A DNA stretch of 64,000 nt from contig NZ_WTYS01000001.1 in assembly GCF_009827545.1 (NCBI RefSeq), forward strand, positions 558,001-622,000, written 5' to 3'. Position numbers and translations under genes: made by a program. The notes below the pieces were generated by a model. The model was given only the letters and a program-made list of their open reading frames with translations, had not been told where the DNA came from and ran no database searches. Position 1 is the stretch's first letter, and the number at the start of each line of letters is the position of its first letter. This document shows positions 52,843 through 61,804 of the stretch, one piece after another. The stretch comes from Pontixanthobacter gangjinensis (GTDB taxonomy: Bacteria > Pseudomonadota > Alphaproteobacteria > Sphingomonadales > Sphingomonadaceae).

Positions 52843-53559
52843 ATGCAAGGCATGCCAGCGCCGCTTCAGCCATCGGTCGAGATGGAGGTCGAAGACCGGA
52901 CTGCGCCACGATTCACCTTGCTCATACGCGCTGCTAAGCTGGTCATTGAAGACCAGGAATATCTATGCGTGGTTCGCGATATATCTGCGACTGGCGCAAG
53001 TATCAGAAGCTTTCATCCAGTGCCAAAAGGCGCTCGGCTCGCATTGGAATTTCAGTCTGGGCCGCGCTATGCGGCTGATTTGATTTGGGAGAGAGACAGC
53101 GAAGCTGGCTTTCAATTCCATACGGCAATCGAAGTCGACGACATTCTTTCTGGCTATACCGACCACCCGAGGCGCGACTTGCGATTCGCGCTTGAATTGC
53201 CTGCTAAGCTTCATTGTGCAGGGCGCAGCTTGGATGTGAATATGCTTAACTTATCGCGGCAAGGGAGCGCAATTGAATGCGCGATTGCGCTGTCGATTGA
53301 TCAGCCGGTTCGGATCGAGGCAGAAGGTCTACCAGAGATTGAGGCGCGGGTCCGCTGGCGGAAGGACGGCCGGTACGGTCTCGTGTTCCACAGCACCTTC
53401 TCGATCAGCAATCTTGCTCTGATGATCCGCAACCTTAACGAGCGGACCCGCATGAGGGGGGCTTCAAAAGCGGTTAAAACTGCCAGTGACCCAAGAGCTT
53501 CTGCGGAATTCGAGAAGTCGGGACCCCCTCTTTCAGCCGAAAATTGCGCGGCGCGTTAA
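52843..53559 (+). CDS. Tandem PilZ-domain protein
   Basis: A 238-aa cytoplasmic protein with two PilZ-like barrels. The first has RFTLLIRAAKLVI and CVVRDISATGASIR (D-x-S-x-x-G). The second has HPRRDLRFALELPAKL and LDVNMLNLSRQGSAI, giving RRDxR and N-x-S-x-x-G. The usual first motif RxxxR is present only in the second domain, so c-di-GMP binding may be limited to one half or lost. The frame is open from 52738, and ATG 52843 has GGAG seven bases upstream. Its position beside a surface-glycan operon fits c-di-GMP control of the envelope, without proof. Confidence 0.82.
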   Translation: MQGMPAPLQPSVEMEVEDRTAPRFTLLIRAAKLVIEDQEYLCVVRDISATGASIRSFHPVPKGARLALEFQSGPRYAADLIWERDSEAGFQFHTAIEVDDILSGYTDHPRRDLRFALELPAKLHCAGRSLDVNMLNLSRQGSAIECAIALSIDQPVRIEAEGLPEIEARVRWRKDGRYGLVFHSTFSISNLALMIRNLNERTRMRGASKAVKTASDPRASAEFEKSGPPLSAENCAAR

Positions 53560-53616
53560 CCATCCGCTAACCAATTTCCTTCACCTCCGAACAGCACATG
53601 AATCCCGGGGGCCTGA

Positions 53617-55233
53617 ATGACCAATCTGAATAACGCAAACCTTGCTGGAGAGCTGGACGTTGATGTCGCCATCATCGGAGCCGGGCCAGCAGGGCTAACC
53701 GCAGGATATTTGCTGACCAAGCAAGGCAAGAGCGTCGCGATCATCGAGAAAGATGAAACCTATGTAGGCGGTATCAGCCGCACTGTGGAGCATGAGGGAT
53801 ATCGTTTTGACATTGGCGGCCACCGGTTTTTCTCCAAAAGCCAGCAGGTCGTGGATCTGTGGAATGAGATTCTACCCGACGATTTTATCCAGCGTCCGCG
53901 AATGAGCCGGATTTACTACGAAGGTAAATTCTATTCCTATCCGTTGCGGGCCTTTGAAGCATTGGGAAATCTTGGTATTTGGCGTTCGACCGCCTGCATG
54001 GTCAGCTATCTTCGTTACAAGCTGTTTCCGATTGCCGAGGTCAAGAGCTTCGAAGACTGGACCACCAACCAGTTTGGCCACAAACTCTATTCGATTTTCT
54101 TCAAGACCTACACCGAGAAAGTCTGGGGCATGCCGTGCGACGAGATGAGCTCCGATTGGGCAGCTCAGCGGATCAAGGGCCTCAGCCTGTGGAGCGCCGT
54201 GATTGACGGTTTAAAACGCTCGATGGGCCTCAACAAAATTCCGAATGACGGTCAGGCCGCCAAGACATTGCTCGAAACATTCCGCTACCCGCGCCTTGGC
54301 CCGGGCATGATGTGGGATGCCGCGCGTGATAAAGTTATTGCTGCTGGTGGCACCGTGATTATGGGCCATGGCCTCGAACAGCTTGCTAGCGACGGTGAGA
54401 ATGGGTGGCGCATGACTGCGACCGCCAAAGATGGCAGGAAGATTGTGGTGAAAGCGAAAGACACGATCAGCTCTGCGCCGATGCGCGAACTGGCTGCGCG
54501 TTTGCACCCGCTGCCCGACACGACTTGGAATGCATCAAAGTTGAAATATCGCGATTTTCTTACTGTCGCGCTTAAGATTAGATCCGAAGATCTTTTCCCG
54601 GACAATTGGATCTACATTCATGATGATAAGGTCCAGGTTGGCCGCGTGCAAAATTTCCGCAGCTGGTCACCCGAAATGGTCCCTGATGAGGGCGTAGCCT
54701 GCGTGGGCCTCGAATATTTCTGTTTCGAAAATGATGGCCTCTGGTCTTCCTCTGACGATGATCTCATTGCCCTTGCCACCGAGGAGATGGAAATCCTCGG
54801 CCTGTGCGATCCCAAGGATGTAATCGGCGGCGCAGTGGTCCGTCAGGAAAAAGCCTATCCTGTTTATGACGAGGATTATTCGGCCAATGTCGAAGCGATG
54901 CGCGACGAATTGGAAGAGAAGCACCCGACGCTCCATCTTGTTGGCCGCAACGGGATGCACCGCTACAACAATCAAGATCACGCAATGATGACCGCGATGC
55001 TAACGACCGAGAACATTATCGCGGGCGAACGCATCTATGACACTTGGTGCGTCAATGAAGATGCCGAATATCATGAAGCAGGGAACGAGGGCGCTGAAAA
55101 GGCAATCCCGGCGCGAGAAACTTCAGATGAAGCAGCCGGTCCTGCGATCAGCGCTGATCAGGCTGCGGCGCTCAATTCGCTGATGCCGGTACCGGAGCGG
55201 ATTAAGCCAAAGGATGACCGTAAGGTCGCATGA
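53617..55233 (+). CDS. FAD-dependent oxidoreductase, UDP-galactopyranose mutase/amine-oxidase-like
   Basis: A 538-aa soluble flavoprotein. The dinucleotide-binding fold begins VAIIGAGPAGLTAGYLL, followed by GGISRTVEHEGYRFDIGGHRFF, the GG and RxxxG signatures of the family. Central parts include SYPLRAFEALG and EKVWGMPCDEMSSDWAAQRI, and the end has GRNGMHRYNNQDHAMMTAML, the second FAD contact. These sequences resemble the NAD(P)/FAD proteins near GtrA and glycosyltransferase genes that are compared with UDP-galactopyranose mutase and protoporphyrinogen oxidase. The substrate is unknown. It is followed 22 bases later by a GtrA gene, which suggests a polyprenyl-linked glycan role. Confidence 0.85.
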   Translation: MTNLNNANLAGELDVDVAIIGAGPAGLTAGYLLTKQGKSVAIIEKDETYVGGISRTVEHEGYRFDIGGHRFFSKSQQVVDLWNEILPDDFIQRPRMSRIYYEGKFYSYPLRAFEALGNLGIWRSTACMVSYLRYKLFPIAEVKSFEDWTTNQFGHKLYSIFFKTYTEKVWGMPCDEMSSDWAAQRIKGLSLWSAVIDGLKRSMGLNKIPNDGQAAKTLLETFRYPRLGPGMMWDAARDKVIAAGGTVIMGHGLEQLASDGENGWRMTATAKDGRKIVVKAKDTISSAPMRELAARLHPLPDTTWNASKLKYRDFLTVALKIRSEDLFPDNWIYIHDDKVQVGRVQNFRSWSPEMVPDEGVACVGLEYFCFENDGLWSSSDDDLIALATEEMEILGLCDPKDVIGGAVVRQEKAYPVYDEDYSANVEAMRDELEEKHPTLHLVGRNGMHRYNNQDHAMMTAMLTTENIIAGERIYDTWCVNEDAEYHEAGNEGAEKAIPARETSDEAAGPAISADQAAALNSLMPVPERIKPKDDRKVA

Positions 55234-55255
55234 CGGCTCTGGGAGGAAGTACGCA

Positions 55256-55666
55256 GTGATAACCTATCTGCTGAAATTGCGCGATGTGCGGCTGCTGCGC
55301 TATTTAATGGCCAGCGTCGGTGCGTTGGCAGTTGATGTTGGTTGCTTCTTGCTGTTGCTTTCTGGCGGAGTGCAGGCAGCCTTCGCTTCGGCGATAGGTT
55401 ACAGCGCCGGTATTGCGGCCCATTGGTTGCTGTCCAGCCGTGCTGTCTTTACCGATACGGTCGCGGAACGCGGCCACCAGCGGACCCGTCAAAAGGCATT
55501 GTTCGTGCTGTCTGCATTGGCCGGTCTTGCGCTGACTACAGCTATTGTCGGGTTTGCGGACTATGTATTGTTTGACCCGCGACCGGCAAAATTGGTGGCG
55601 ATTGCCGCCAGCTTTACGGTCACCTGGCTAATTCGTAGCCGGGTTGTTTTTCGTTCTGAGGGTTAG
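55256..55666 (+). CDS. GtrA-family membrane protein
   Basis: A 136-aa inner-membrane protein with four hydrophobic segments, typical of GtrA flippase-like proteins. It starts at GTG 55256 (MITYLLKLRD) behind GGGAGGAAG. LLRYLMASVGALAVDVGCFLL is the first helix with the conserved F/Y-x-x-x-G-x-x-x-x-x-x-D spacing, and AIGYSAGIAAHWLLSSRAVF the second, with W-x-x-x-R-x-x-F. The end TFVTWL-like FTVTWLIRSRVVF repeats the motif. GtrA proteins are thought to move undecaprenyl- or polyprenyl-linked sugars across the membrane. It lies between the FAD enzyme and the GT-C-like gene. Confidence 0.88.
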   Translation: MITYLLKLRDVRLLRYLMASVGALAVDVGCFLLLLSGGVQAAFASAIGYSAGIAAHWLLSSRAVFTDTVAERGHQRTRQKALFVLSALAGLALTTAIVGFADYVLFDPRPAKLVAIAASFTVTWLIRSRVVFRSEG

Positions 55667-55675
55667 GCCCGCAAA

Positions 55676-55707
55676 ATGAGCCCTGCCAAATGAGCCCCGC
55701 CAGATGA
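55676..55707 (+). other. Two tandem five-codon mini-ORFs chained by ATGA overlaps before the GT-C-like gene
   Basis: ATG-AGC-CCT-GCC-AAA-TGA (55676-55693) overlaps ATG-AGC-CCC-GCC-AGA-TGA (55690-55707). The latter overlaps the start of the 587-aa gene (55704). The mini-ORFs are a 14-base repeat with two changes. The chain could couple translation stepwise, or the repeat could be incidental, since the unit has no clear ribosome site of its own. Confidence 0.4.
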
Positions 55708-57467
55708 CTACAGACCGCCGCAACCGCGGGCATGAACGCCCCAACACACGCATCGCAATTATGTGGCTTGTTGTGTCGGCGATATTCCTTGCAGCCGGTT
55801 GGCAGCGATTGCAGCAAGGCCAGTTTCCCGATCCCGACGACGCCATGCGGCTAGTCCAAGTCCGCGATTTGCTAGCGGGCCAGTCATGGTTTGACCTTCA
55901 TCAATACAGGCTCGGTTCGTCCGATGGGGTGTTGATGCATTGGTCGCGCTTGGTTGATATTCCGATCGCCTTGGTTGTGCTGATCCTAAGCCCGATAATC
56001 GGGGTTGCGGCGGCCGAATCCTCTGCAATGGTGGCCGTGCCTCTCATGACCCTCGGCGCAATTCTGTTTGTTTTGGGCCGTCTTGCTTGGCGATTATTCG
56101 ATGCCGATATCGCCGGATATGCATGTCTTTGCATCGGCTTGCTGGCGCCAGTTGTGTTTCAGCTCCAACCTATGCGGCTGGACCATCATGGCTGGCAGAT
56201 ATTCACAATTGTTCTCGCCCTTTGGGCCATATCAATCCGCTCTCCGTTGAAAGGCGGAGCTATCGCAGGAATTGCAATGGCAGTTGGTGCATCGATCTCG
56301 GTAGAGATCTTGCCAATGGCCGCAGCTTTTGGTGCCCTGCTCGTTTTGCGCTGGTTGCGAAACCGAGACGAGCGCTGGTGGCTCGTCAGCTATATGCAGG
56401 CGCTCGCGCTGTCTCTGTGTGTAGTTTTTCTTGCCACGCGCGGAATCACCGATCTAGCAAATCATTGCGATGCTATTGCCCCTGCGCATCTCGGGTTCTT
56501 TATCATCGCAGCGATTGGCACGGGTGTGATTGCGGCTGCACCTAAGGTCCCGCCAATTGCCTTGATTGGCTTGCTTGGTTTAACTGGTATGGCCGCTTTG
56601 TCTTTCTTCGGATTGTCAGCGCCAACCTGTTTGGCGGCACCATTTGCGGAGCTTGACCCGGCAGTGCGCAATTTCTGGTATCTCAATATCTCCGAAGGCC
56701 GCCCGCTGTGGGAACAGGATTTGTGGACTGCTTTGCCAAGCTTCCTGCAATTGCTGATTAGCTTGGGAGCGGCGCTGATGCTTTTTGTAGGATCGCGTGA
56801 TTGGCTGCGTCAATGGTGGGGTGAATATGCTATGCTGTTACTCGCCAGCATCATTTTATCTGTATTCGTCTGGCGTTCGGCTGCCTTTGCCGGTGCCCTG
56901 TCCGCGATACCGTTGGCGTGGCTGGCGGCGCGCTTGCTCGCCGCAATCCGGCATACATCGGGTGCGGCTTCCAAAGCGGTAGGCGCAATCGCTATCATTC
57001 TGATTCTGCTGCCTGCCACTCCGATCACCTTATATCGTAGCTTTGCAGCTAAGCCCGAAATTCCGCCGACCAGTGCTGTCGCTGACTCGCGTTGCGATAT
57101 TCAGGACCATGCGGAGAAGCTGGCAAATTTGGAAACCGGGAGGATTCTCGCGCCGCTCGATATCGGTCCGTCAATCCTGCTGAAATCGGGCCATAGCGTG
57201 CTGGCAACCTCGCACCACCGCGCCGAAATGGCGATGCGCGATGTGATTGTCGCATACACAAGCGTTCCGGCAGAAGCCCGTCCGATCCTGCGAGACCGCG
57301 ACATCGACTATGTTGTGATGTGCACCGATTTGGTCGAACCCAAGCTTTATGCAGACGCCAATCCGGATGGCTTGGCCGCAAAGCTCTTGGCTGGTGAGAG
57401 CCCAGAATGGCTGGAGCCGGTTGTTATGGATGGCCCCAAAGAATTCCAGGTCTGGCGCATTCGCTGA
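55704..57467 (+). CDS. Polytopic GT-C-like membrane protein (putative glycosyltransferase)
   Basis: A 587-aa integral membrane protein with about 10-12 hydrophobic segments over the first 420 residues and a periplasmic C-terminal domain. After the first helix it has PDPDDAMRLVQVRDLL. This acidic D-D motif in the first loop is the kind used by GT-C enzymes. The next stretch contains SSDGVLMHWSRLVDIPIALV. The C-terminal domain has an ILAPLDIGPSIL and DRDIDYVVMCTD stretch, like arabinosyltransferase or mannosyltransferase periplasmic domains. Relatives are sometimes labelled AcrB/AcrD-family by mistake. The GtrA and FAD genes upstream point to transfer of a polyprenyl-linked sugar to a surface glycan. 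Confidence 0.7.
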   Translation: MTTDRRNRGHERPNTRIAIMWLVVSAIFLAAGWQRLQQGQFPDPDDAMRLVQVRDLLAGQSWFDLHQYRLGSSDGVLMHWSRLVDIPIALVVLILSPIIGVAAAESSAMVAVPLMTLGAILFVLGRLAWRLFDADIAGYACLCIGLLAPVVFQLQPMRLDHHGWQIFTIVLALWAISIRSPLKGGAIAGIAMAVGASISVEILPMAAAFGALLVLRWLRNRDERWWLVSYMQALALSLCVVFLATRGITDLANHCDAIAPAHLGFFIIAAIGTGVIAAAPKVPPIALIGLLGLTGMAALSFFGLSAPTCLAAPFAELDPAVRNFWYLNISEGRPLWEQDLWTALPSFLQLLISLGAALMLFVGSRDWLRQWWGEYAMLLLASIILSVFVWRSAAFAGALSAIPLAWLAARLLAAIRHTSGAASKAVGAIAIILILLPATPITLYRSFAAKPEIPPTSAVADSRCDIQDHAEKLANLETGRILAPLDIGPSILLKSGHSVLATSHHRAEMAMRDVIVAYTSVPAEARPILRDRDIDYVVMCTDLVEPKLYADANPDGLAAKLLAGESPEWLEPVVMDGPKEFQVWRIR

Positions 57468-57483
57468 TTTCGTGCAGTCCTGT

Positions 57484-57993
57484 TCAGCCGGCAATGAAAT
57501 CCATCGCGACGCCGTTCATGCAATAGCGTTTGCCGGTTGGTCTTGGTCCATCATTGAAGACATGGCCCAGATGCCCACCACATTTTGCACAAAGCACCTC
57601 GGTTCGAGGATAGCCGAGCTTGTAATCGGTATCGGTTGCAATTGCGCTGGGCAAGGGTTTCCAGAAGCTAGGCCAGCCCGTCCGCGAGTCAAATTTGGTG
57701 GATGAGGAATAGAGTCGGTTGGCGCAGCCGGCGCAGGCGAAAATCCCCTTGCGCTTTTCTTTGTCGAGCGGCGAGCTGAAGGCGCGTTCGGTGCCAGCCT
57801 CTCGCAACACATAATATTCGGCCTTGGTAAGCTGCGCGCGCCATTGTGCATCGGTTTTTCGCACGGGAAATGTCCGCGCTTCAGCTGGCGCGCTGCCGCA
57901 CGCTGACAGGACTGGCAAAGCCGCGCCTGCCGATAGCCAACCGATGAAGTTTCGACGGGTGGGCCTCGCATGGCTGGTGAAATTATCGGCCAT
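57484..57993 (-). CDS. msrB: Tat-exported peptide-methionine (R)-S-oxide reductase (lipoprotein)
   Basis: A 169-aa MsrB that repairs R-methionine sulfoxide. The signal region has the twin-Arg motif T-R-R-N-F-I-G (12-18) and a lipobox VLSAC (28-32). It is therefore a Tat lipoprotein candidate. The domain carries two zinc CxxC pairs (CAGC and CAKC), GWPSFW, GGHLGHVFNDGP and the catalytic Cys in RYCMNGVAMDF. All are typical of MsrB. It is convergent with the GT-C-like gene, 16 bases apart. Together with the MsrA lipoprotein at 25987 it covers both stereoisomers outside the cytoplasm. Confidence 0.95.
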   Translation of the reverse strand: MADNFTSHARPTRRNFIGWLSAGAALPVLSACGSAPAEARTFPVRKTDAQWRAQLTKAEYYVLREAGTERAFSSPLDKEKRKGIFACAGCANRLYSSSTKFDSRTGWPSFWKPLPSAIATDTDYKLGYPRTEVLCAKCGGHLGHVFNDGPRPTGKRYCMNGVAMDFIAG

Positions 57994-58075
57994 ATTCTTG
58001 TGTCCTATTTAAAGTCGCTCTTACCACCATATACGGAAAGCGGGCCCAAAAGGTTTCACATCATGGCAGACAAAA

Positions 58076-59386
58076 TCAAAACTCGGTGACTTCAACCTCT
58101 AGCTTGCGGAAGCCATGGACGAAGTTCGCTTTCACCCGCTCGACATCGCCAGCAACATGCACCCGCATCCGGCGCTTGTGCATTTCCTCCAACAAAATCC
58201 GCAATTGCAGCTCTGCCAGGCGCGCGCCGACACAGCGGTGGATGCCGTAACCAAACGCCAAATGGCGACGTGCATTGTCACGCGTAATATCCAGCTTGTC
58301 GGGATTCTCGAACACGGTTTCATCGCGGTTGGCGGACAGGTACCACAGGACCATCTTGTCGCCCTTCTTGATTTGCTCTCCGAACAATTCGGTATCTTCC
58401 GAAGCTGTGCGGCGCATATGGGCGAGCGGTGTTTGGTACCGAATACATTCCTGCACCGCATTGGGGATCAGATCGGGCTGTTCCTCGAACAATTTGCGTT
58501 GGTCAGGGAATTTGTCGAAGCCGTGAATAATGCCCGACATGGTGTTGCGGGTGGTGTCATTTCCGCCGACGATCAACAGGATCAGATTGCCCATAAATTC
58601 GCGCGGTTCCATTTGGTTCATCGCTGGCGAATGGATCATCATTGAAATCAAGTCGGGTCCGGGCTCTTCTTGCGAGCGCTTCATCCACAATTGCTGGAAG
58701 TATGCGCCCATTTCGTGGAGCACTTTTTCGCGTTCGGACGTTAAATCTTTGACCGTCGCGATTTCAGTGTCGCCAGCCCAATCGGACCAATAGGTCAGCA
58801 AGCGGCGGTCTTCCCATGGGAAGCCGAACAATATCGCCAACATTCCGGTTGTGAGTTCGATTGAAACAGTGTCGACCCAGTCGAACACCTCGCCCCTTGG
58901 CAGCGAATCCAGTACTTCGCCTGTTCGTTGGCGGATCTCATCGTCCATCCGCTTCATTTCCTTGGGGGTGAAGGCGGGGGCAACGGTGCGGCGCTGGCCC
59001 GTATGTTTGGGCCGGTCCATCGCGATGAACATCGGGAGTTCTAGGCCTTCCGACTCTTCGCGCTCAAGAATGGTGATGCCGCCATGTTCCCAGCTGGAGG
59101 AGAACAATTCGGGCAGGGCTTCGATATGCTGGATCGCCTTATTGCTGACGACATTCCAATATGGGCCGTAGGGGCTCTCAGGCACATAATGCAGCGGTCC
59201 TTCGGCGCGCATCTTGGCAAAAATGGGTTGCCAAGTGTCGTTGAAATAAATGTCGCTACGGCTGACATCATTGGGATGCGTGTGCTTAGGAGTATCCTCT
59301 GGATGCTGCTCAAGATGCCTTACCAGCACTTCATAGGCTGTCGGCGAGGTATGGAATACGGGCTTTTCGGGCGCAATCGTGGCCAT
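58076..59386 (-). CDS. Cytochrome P450, CYP153-like alkane or fatty-acid hydroxylase
   Basis: A soluble class I P450 of 436 aa. ATG 59386 (MATIAPEK) is preceded by AAGGAG at a good distance. The oxygen-binding I-helix is LLIVGGNDTTRNTMSG, the K-helix E-x-x-R is in QECIRYQTPLAHMRR and the haem loop HLAFGYGIHRCVGARLAELQ has the ligand Cys. The GGNDTTRNTMSG stretch and the pattern of the N-terminal half are typical of CYP153A enzymes, which hydroxylate the terminal carbon of alkanes. It needs a ferredoxin and a ferredoxin reductase, and the latter is encoded at the right edge of the window, although three genes lie between. Confidence 0.9.
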   Translation of the reverse strand: MATIAPEKPVFHTSPTAYEVLVRHLEQHPEDTPKHTHPNDVSRSDIYFNDTWQPIFAKMRAEGPLHYVPESPYGPYWNVVSNKAIQHIEALPELFSSSWEHGGITILEREESEGLELPMFIAMDRPKHTGQRRTVAPAFTPKEMKRMDDEIRQRTGEVLDSLPRGEVFDWVDTVSIELTTGMLAILFGFPWEDRRLLTYWSDWAGDTEIATVKDLTSEREKVLHEMGAYFQQLWMKRSQEEPGPDLISMMIHSPAMNQMEPREFMGNLILLIVGGNDTTRNTMSGIIHGFDKFPDQRKLFEEQPDLIPNAVQECIRYQTPLAHMRRTASEDTELFGEQIKKGDKMVLWYLSANRDETVFENPDKLDITRDNARRHLAFGYGIHRCVGARLAELQLRILLEEMHKRRMRVHVAGDVERVKANFVHGFRKLEVEVTEF

Positions 59387-59463
59387 ATGATTTCTCTCCT
59401 TCACCGCACCCGTTACTCGGGAGTCGGCATTATGGTGCCATCCTGCCGTTACTTACCTCAATG

Positions 59464-60732
59464 TCAATAGTGGGTTGCGATTTGCGACTTATCCTTGCGC
59501 CGAAACGACAGGAAACTGCCGCGCTTTGAAGTCTTTGCCCCGCGAGGGCCAGATTTCATCACCCGGCGCTTGAACAGCGCAGCACCCAATTTGACGAATA
59601 CCACCACGCACAGCGCCTGCCACCCGATTGCGAGTAAATGGGGCCATAGCGTTTCAAGCTGTGCAGCGCGGGCCAGCATTGCGAAGGGTGAGCTGAACGG
59701 CACGGCTACCGCTGCCAATTCCATCGGTGATCCGGGCCGCGACATTGCATATGTGGCAAAGAAGAAAACCAGCAATTGCAGCATTGTTACCGGCATCGAC
59801 ATCATTTGCACATCGCGCACTGTCGCCGCCATCGATCCGATCGCAAGGAACAGCGAACCAAGGATGAGATAGCCCATCGCAAAATAGACGACCGCTAGAC
59901 CAAAGAATAATGGCCAGCCCACTGCGGGCGCGGCGAAAGTCGCTGTTTCGAACCCGCCAAGGAAGAATATGGCGCTGCCAGTTAGGCCCCACACCGTAAT
60001 CCCCACTAGCGACACGCCGAGCATGGCAAACAATTTACCAAGGAACACTGCATCCATCGGGATTGCTGCGGCCAGCACTTCGATGATCTTATTGCCCTTT
60101 TCCTCGACCAGGTTCGACAGAACCATACCGCCCAGCAACATCGTCAGCAGAAACAACAGCATTTGGCCAACCTGCGCTGTCTGCACTCGGTTGCGTTTCA
60201 CATCCGCCCCGCTGGTGGCAACGATGTCGCCGCTTACTTTGGGGAAGGTGCTGGGTGAATTACCCAGACTGGTCGCTGCGATAAGCCCCACCGGACCGCT
60301 CCAGCGGTTAATCTGCCCCTCGGGCGCAGTAATCACCGGCGCTTCGCGAGATCCGCTGACAATCGCAGCGTAATTGCCTCGCTTTTGCTGCAGCATTGCC
60401 TTGAGCGAGTCCCCTTTCTCGGGCGGATCCAGCGCAACCATATCAGGGATATAGCCACCCATTTCCTGTTGCAGCAATTTTGCGGATTGTAGCATCGCTG
60501 CGCTTTCGGCTTCGCTCATCGCAATGCCGATTTCTACTGAGGAAGTCTCCTGTTGGACCTTGCTGCCGATTCCACCGGCAAGGCCGCCGACGAGGACCGG
60601 GAACAGTGGCCCAAGCAGGAAGAAGAAGAATGACCTGCTGAACAGGATCGCCAGGAAATCACGCCGAGCGATAACGTAGGCAGCTTGGAGAATGGAAAGG
60701 CGGGAAGTTTTGTGGAGTGTATGAGTGCTCAT
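59464..60732 (-). CDS. ABC-2 type exporter permease, NatB-like
   Basis: A 422-aa membrane protein. One N-terminal membrane helix (FFFFLLGPLFPVLVGGLAGGI) is followed by a periplasmic domain (about 60-190). A block of about five helices comes next (MLLFLLTMLLGGMVLSNLVEEKGNKIIEVLAAAIP and further). The EKGN-x-x-E sequence is the conserved ABC-2/NatB motif. The protein exports sodium, drugs or a lipid-like compound, and the substrate cannot be read. Its start overlaps the stop of the ATPase gene by four bases. The last 35 residues are basic (ARRGAKTSKR-like) and cytoplasmic. Confidence 0.88.
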   Translation of the reverse strand: MSTHTLHKTSRLSILQAAYVIARRDFLAILFSRSFFFFLLGPLFPVLVGGLAGGIGSKVQQETSSVEIGIAMSEAESAAMLQSAKLLQQEMGGYIPDMVALDPPEKGDSLKAMLQQKRGNYAAIVSGSREAPVITAPEGQINRWSGPVGLIAATSLGNSPSTFPKVSGDIVATSGADVKRNRVQTAQVGQMLLFLLTMLLGGMVLSNLVEEKGNKIIEVLAAAIPMDAVFLGKLFAMLGVSLVGITVWGLTGSAIFFLGGFETATFAAPAVGWPLFFGLAVVYFAMGYLILGSLFLAIGSMAATVRDVQMMSMPVTMLQLLVFFFATYAMSRPGSPMELAAVAVPFSSPFAMLARAAQLETLWPHLLAIGWQALCVVVFVKLGAALFKRRVMKSGPRGAKTSKRGSFLSFRRKDKSQIATHY

Positions 60733-61760
60733 TTTGCGGCTCCCGCTGCATTGTCCGCTTCGAGCGCGCGAGCGGCGGCTTCTCCGGCAATATGAACAAA
60801 GGCATCGTGCAATCCGGCGCGCTCGATTGACAGTGACAAGATACCGGCATCTCCCTCGATCAGCGCCTTTAGCAGGCTTTCAATCCCGCTTTCAGGCAAA
60901 GAGAAATTCCAGAAATTGCCTTCGCGGCGTGCATCATCCGGCAACGCATTGCGCCAGCGGCCATCGGTCGCGCGTGTTTCCAGCCGGACTTGTGCGGGAA
61001 TCCGGTCGCGTGCGGCCTCAACCGAACCGGCATAGGGGACCTTGCCACCAGCAATAATCGCCACGCCTTCACATAGACGTTCGGCATGATGGATCACGTG
61101 GGTGGAGAAAATGACCGTCGTTCCCTGTTCGGCAAGTTCGCGGATCATCCGTTCCAATTTGCCTTGATTAATCGCATCAAGCCCTGAAAAAGGCTCGTCC
61201 AGCACCACCAGCTTTGGCCGGTGGACCAGCGTGCCGAGCAATTGCACCGTTTGCGCCATTCCCTTCGACAATTGGCGGATTTGCCGGTCGGCGGCATGGC
61301 CAAGATCATGCTTCTCGAGCAGTTCGCGGCCTCGCTTACGGCCTTCTTCCAGCGGAAGGCCCCGCAATGCGCCCATAAAGGCGATCGCTTCATAGGCTTT
61401 CATGGCGGGATAGAGCCCGCGTTCCTCTGGCAAATAGCCGATCAGCTTGGCTATTTCATGCGGGCGGTCATGGCCGAACACACGGCGCACACCAGCGTCG
61501 GGATCGATTATGCCCAGCAGCATCCGCAATGTCGTTGTTTTGCCAGCACCGTTTGGGCCCAAAATGCCGTAAATCGCGCCCTCGGGCACAGCCAAATCTA
61601 CACCGTCGACAGCGGTCGTGCCTTCAAAACGTTTGACCAATCCTCGTGCCTCGATGGCCAGCGGACGGATATCATCCGCAATTGGCGTGCGGTCAGAAAT
61701 CAAGTCTTCGGAAGGCATGTGGTTGTCCTCGACGGGCGATTCGCTTAGCGGCATATGCAT
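60729..61760 (-). CDS. ABC transporter ATPase, NatA-like
   Basis: A 343-aa ATPase partner of the ABC-2 permease. Walker A is GPNGAGKTTTL, the Q-loop YLPEERGLYP, the signature LSKGMAQTVQL (a KG variant of SGGQ), Walker B LVVLDEPFSGLD and the switch His STHVIHH. A C-terminal domain of about 110 residues follows, as in NatA and other ABC-2 ATPases with a DUF4162-like tail. The start may be 61760 or a later ATG (MPSEDLISD at 61718). The two genes are translationally coupled. Confidence 0.9.
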   Translation of the reverse strand: MHMPLSESPVEDNHMPSEDLISDRTPIADDIRPLAIEARGLVKRFEGTTAVDGVDLAVPEGAIYGILGPNGAGKTTTLRMLLGIIDPDAGVRRVFGHDRPHEIAKLIGYLPEERGLYPAMKAYEAIAFMGALRGLPLEEGRKRGRELLEKHDLGHAADRQIRQLSKGMAQTVQLLGTLVHRPKLVVLDEPFSGLDAINQGKLERMIRELAEQGTTVIFSTHVIHHAERLCEGVAIIAGGKVPYAGSVEAARDRIPAQVRLETRATDGRWRNALPDDARREGNFWNFSLPESGIESLLKALIEGDAGILSLSIERAGLHDAFVHIAGEAAARALEADNAAGAAK

Positions 61761-61804
61761 CCGCGCTGGTTAACCTTGGCGTGTGAACGGGAGTAACCCC
61801 AAAA

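Noticed and set aside
55704-57467. AcrB/RND efflux identity for the 587-aa membrane protein
   Set aside because: It lacks the RND length, periplasmic loops and proton-relay residues, while topology and the D-D loop fit GT-C enzymes.
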